DNA from: Purshia tridentata
Lineage: Eukaryota; Streptophyta; Magnoliopsida; Rosales; Rosaceae
Direction of reading: 5' to 3'
DNA length: 64,000 nt
NCBI GenBank assembly: GCA_003254885.1
Contig: QANT01006344.1
Span: 1 to 64,000, forward strand
This document shows, piece after piece, positions 61,657-64,000 of this stretch. Position 1 is the stretch's first letter. The number at the start of each line of letters is the position of its first letter. Position numbers and translations under genes: made by a program. The notes under the pieces are model-generated. The model searched no databases. It saw only the letters and a program-made list of their open reading frames with translations, and had not been told where the DNA came from.

Positions 61657-62879
61657 GAAACCCTAAAAGCTAAAACACAATTTTTCCTTATGTCCTGCCG
61701 CCTCTCTCTTTCTCTCCTCAGTTCTTCCTCTGTGGTGGATCTATGTATCCCCCTTTTCTCCATTTCTGCCTCTCTGCGATCTCTCTTGCTCCGCCCTTTC
61801 TCTGTGATCTCTCTCATCCCTCTCTCTACAATCTCTCTTTCTCCTCCCTCTATACGATCTCTCTTTCTCTCTCACTATTTCCTCTCTCTCCAATCTGCAG
61901 GTCACCTTTTGGTCATCGTGTTCGCCACTCTCCAGTGTTGCATCTCGTCTCTTAATCTCTTTTTTGGACGTTGGATTTCTCTCAGTCTCTCTTTCCGTTG
62001 CTGCTCTCCCCCGTCGCCTCCTCTCTACCAACCTCCATCTTTGACCTTGGTATTTGTGAAATGGAGAAACATAATGTTTTGGACTAGTTGTGTATTTGGT
62101 GAGGAGTCTGGATGGGTTTGGGGAGCCACTCCTTGGTGGGGTGTGGGTCGAGGAATCCTCGTTTAATTATCCAGGGAATTAAAAATTTTAGGGGTGGGAG
62201 ATGGATGGGGGTGGCACCCCCAGCCCTGACCCGCCCCTTTTCCATCCCTACTCATGCTTCTCCAGCCGTGTCATCAGAAACATGGATGATGGCTAGAGAT
62301 GTTGAGACAATGGTGGAGAAGGTGGCTAGCATGGAGGAAAGAGGAAGAGCGTGCTCAATGACCAGACCCAGAGTGGCCGAAACAATTGGGAAAATGGAAG
62401 CTTCAGTAATTACAGCCGAGATGGCCATGGCAATTGGAGTTGGAGCAGAGGAAGATGAGGGAATTGGAGAATGGCAGGAGTAGTTATTGTAGGAGAAAAG
62501 CTTTCAAGAATAGCTGTTTGTTCTTCAACCACCTTTTCAAAAGTATCAGTCTCAGCTTGGGCTACTTCCTTCATTCTGGTTGCCCTTTTCTTCTTCTATC
62601 TTGGGCTCAAGGCTATGGCCTTCCTTTTTTAGGCTGAGGAAGAAGGACTAGTTGGCCCGTTTGAAGGACCAGGAATAGTAGGCCCGGTTTCAACAGCAAG
62701 TTAAGATTAGAATATATCTTCAGTATGTTTTTCTATAAAAAAAAAAAGAAAAAAAAACAAGAAGAAAAAAATCATTAAAATTTTTAAGGTATACTTGGTT
62801 CATCCTCGGTTTGGGTAGCCTCGGTCACTTCCTCAGCCAGAGTTTTCGAGTGGCCAAGGGTGATATGGAGGCTACTTAG
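61657..62879. other. Sequence beyond the array: CT-rich leader-like and low-complexity stretches, no supported gene
   Basis: The satellite stops abruptly and is followed by gaaaccctaaaag and a strongly CT-rich stretch (about 61,700-62,040), like a plant 5' leader or an element leader. About 62,160-62,250 is G/C-rich with gatggggg/ccccgccc-type words. A 217-codon plus-strand open frame crosses the satellite junction and a 123-codon one follows, but neither resembles a known protein. An A-rich tract lies at 62,738-62,775. Confidence 0.4.
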
Positions 62880-64000
62880 ACACTTCAAAGCGACCATTTG
62901 GGTTGGGTCCTCAAAGCGATGGCTGTTAAATGTTGGCTGATAAGTGCGAAAAGCCTAGATCGCATCAGCCAAGAGCAGTCGCTAAATCAAAGACATGGCA
63001 TCCCTACCTGTGTTGAAGTTGAGGGATGCAGCATAGCACTAGGCGTACTGCTTAAATTTATGCCTCCAATTGTTGATGTTATTGAAGGAAGTAAAGTGAG
63101 GGATGGGGCATGTCTGGGTTAAGCCAAACTAGTGAGCAGCAAAAGTTGGGTGATAAACCTCAACCCTAACTTTGTAGTTCCCTCCGGCCAAGACTCTATA
63201 GTGCAGGTCACAAGTGACAAGGAAGCAGGCCTACAACTCCCTAAGTTTGTCGTGTTGGATCTTGGAAGTAGGGAGACCCAAGGAAATTTCTAGGACAAGG
63301 AAACTAGGAACTCCAAAAGACACAAGGATGAAATTCATCTTCTTCACGGTTAGCTAACTCAAAGAAAAAAGAGAAACAATCATCTGTATATGAGTATGGA
63401 CCTTGGCCGTGGCAAGGGCATGGCCGAGAATCCGGTCAATTGGAAGGTTAGGGACTGACCGACCTTCAAGAAAGTAAACTTGATGCCAAAATTGGAAAAG
63501 CCATAGTGGACCAGCAACATAGAGATGAATGTTATTGGTCACAATGTCCCTAAGGTAGCAGTAGAGGTAGGCTAGAATGAAAGGGGCTAGGGGTAGTGGC
63601 TCACTGGCCGATGCCAACCTATTGGCTAGCCGTGGAAACTCTAAGAGGCCTTTACCAGATTTACTCACAAAAATGAATTTATTAAGCCAATAAAAGAGGA
63701 AGGCAGGGTGTTCATAATGTTGCAAAGGTTTCCTTTGGCCGGATTTAAGCTCGGCCACAATGTCCTGGTAGCCGAACATCTTGGCCAAAGCACTGTAATT
63801 ATAGGGTGCTTTCTAAGTGTTTTTGAACAAGCCTGAGAGATGGCCCCTAAAGTTGGTTCTAGTGGGCTGGCTTTGAAGTTGGGCGCTAACCTCAACTTTG
63901 GTTGCTGGTAGACCAAGGATGGCGCATACATCAAGGATTGTGGGCTTCATAGATGCAAAGCTAAGGTTCATTGTGTTTCTAGCCAAGTTCCAGAAACACA
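62880..64000 (-). mobile_element. Second plant mobile domain (PMD) fossil, running off the window
   Basis: The minus strand around 63,354-63,788 reads like the PMD core: HYEHPAFLFYWLNKFIF, KGLLEFPRLANRLAS, LPLAPFILAYLY, GPLWLFQFWHQVYF. In plant PMD proteins, AFLLYWL, LAPAVLA.LY and GPLWLLQ.W occupy matching places. The copy aligns over more than 1 kb with about 600-1,660 in the same orientation, but is well diverged. It is broken and its start lies beyond the right edge. The parent element type is not shown. Confidence 0.65.

Noticed and set aside
61513-62166. 217-codon open frame as a host gene
   Set aside because: It starts within the satellite, crosses the array edge and is mostly a translation of CT-rich low-complexity DNA.

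Overview
This window is plant nuclear DNA from a gene-poor, repeat-rich (heterochromatin-like) part of a flowering-plant genome. The evidence is plant-type 5S rRNA sequences, two CACTA transposons, a Sirevirus-type Ty1/copia element, plant mobile domain (PMD) fossils, Ty3/gypsy-like LTR sequence and a complex satellite. I see no complete host protein-coding gene. The species cannot be named from sequence alone; a eudicot is likely but not shown.

Layout. 1-15,832 is a patchwork of old transposable elements. It holds a minus-strand PMD fossil (about 600-2,058), a 209-bp tandem duplication (3,353-3,770), a 1.7-kb CACTA element (4,021-5,738), a solo LTR with a perfect target duplication (5,801-6,479), two older copia-like LTRs (6,561-6,808 and 7,232-7,478), a 4.6-kb element with Mutator-like inverted ends (7,689-12,299), and a minus-strand gypsy-like LTR sequence with a 230-base assembly gap (about 13,007-15,832). 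That LTR cuts into a 5S rRNA sequence.

15,833-61,656 is one satellite array, split by two clean insertions: a 6.2-kb CACTA element (26,062-32,242) and an 11.3-kb Sirevirus fossil (43,496-54,764). The array is a higher-order repeat: eight diverged monomers of about 150 bp (called A-H here) plus, in most units, one minus-strand 5S rRNA cassette, with a typical period of 1,357-1,360 bp. I count 15 full-length and 2 truncated 5S copies. The last 6.3 kb repeats the same monomers but lacks the 5S cassette.

The main finding is how the 5S got there. Each cassette reads, on the minus strand, as a 5S sequence, a T-rich tail region of about 30 bp and an A-run. It is flanked by 15-bp direct repeats (tggggaagcactttc on the plus strand). 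Units without 5S keep exactly one copy of that 15-mer at the same monomer H/A junction. This is the signature of a retroposed 5S transcript that inserted once into a satellite monomer and was then amplified with the higher-order unit.

61,657-64,000 leaves the array and ends in a second, diverged minus-strand PMD fossil related to the one at the left edge.
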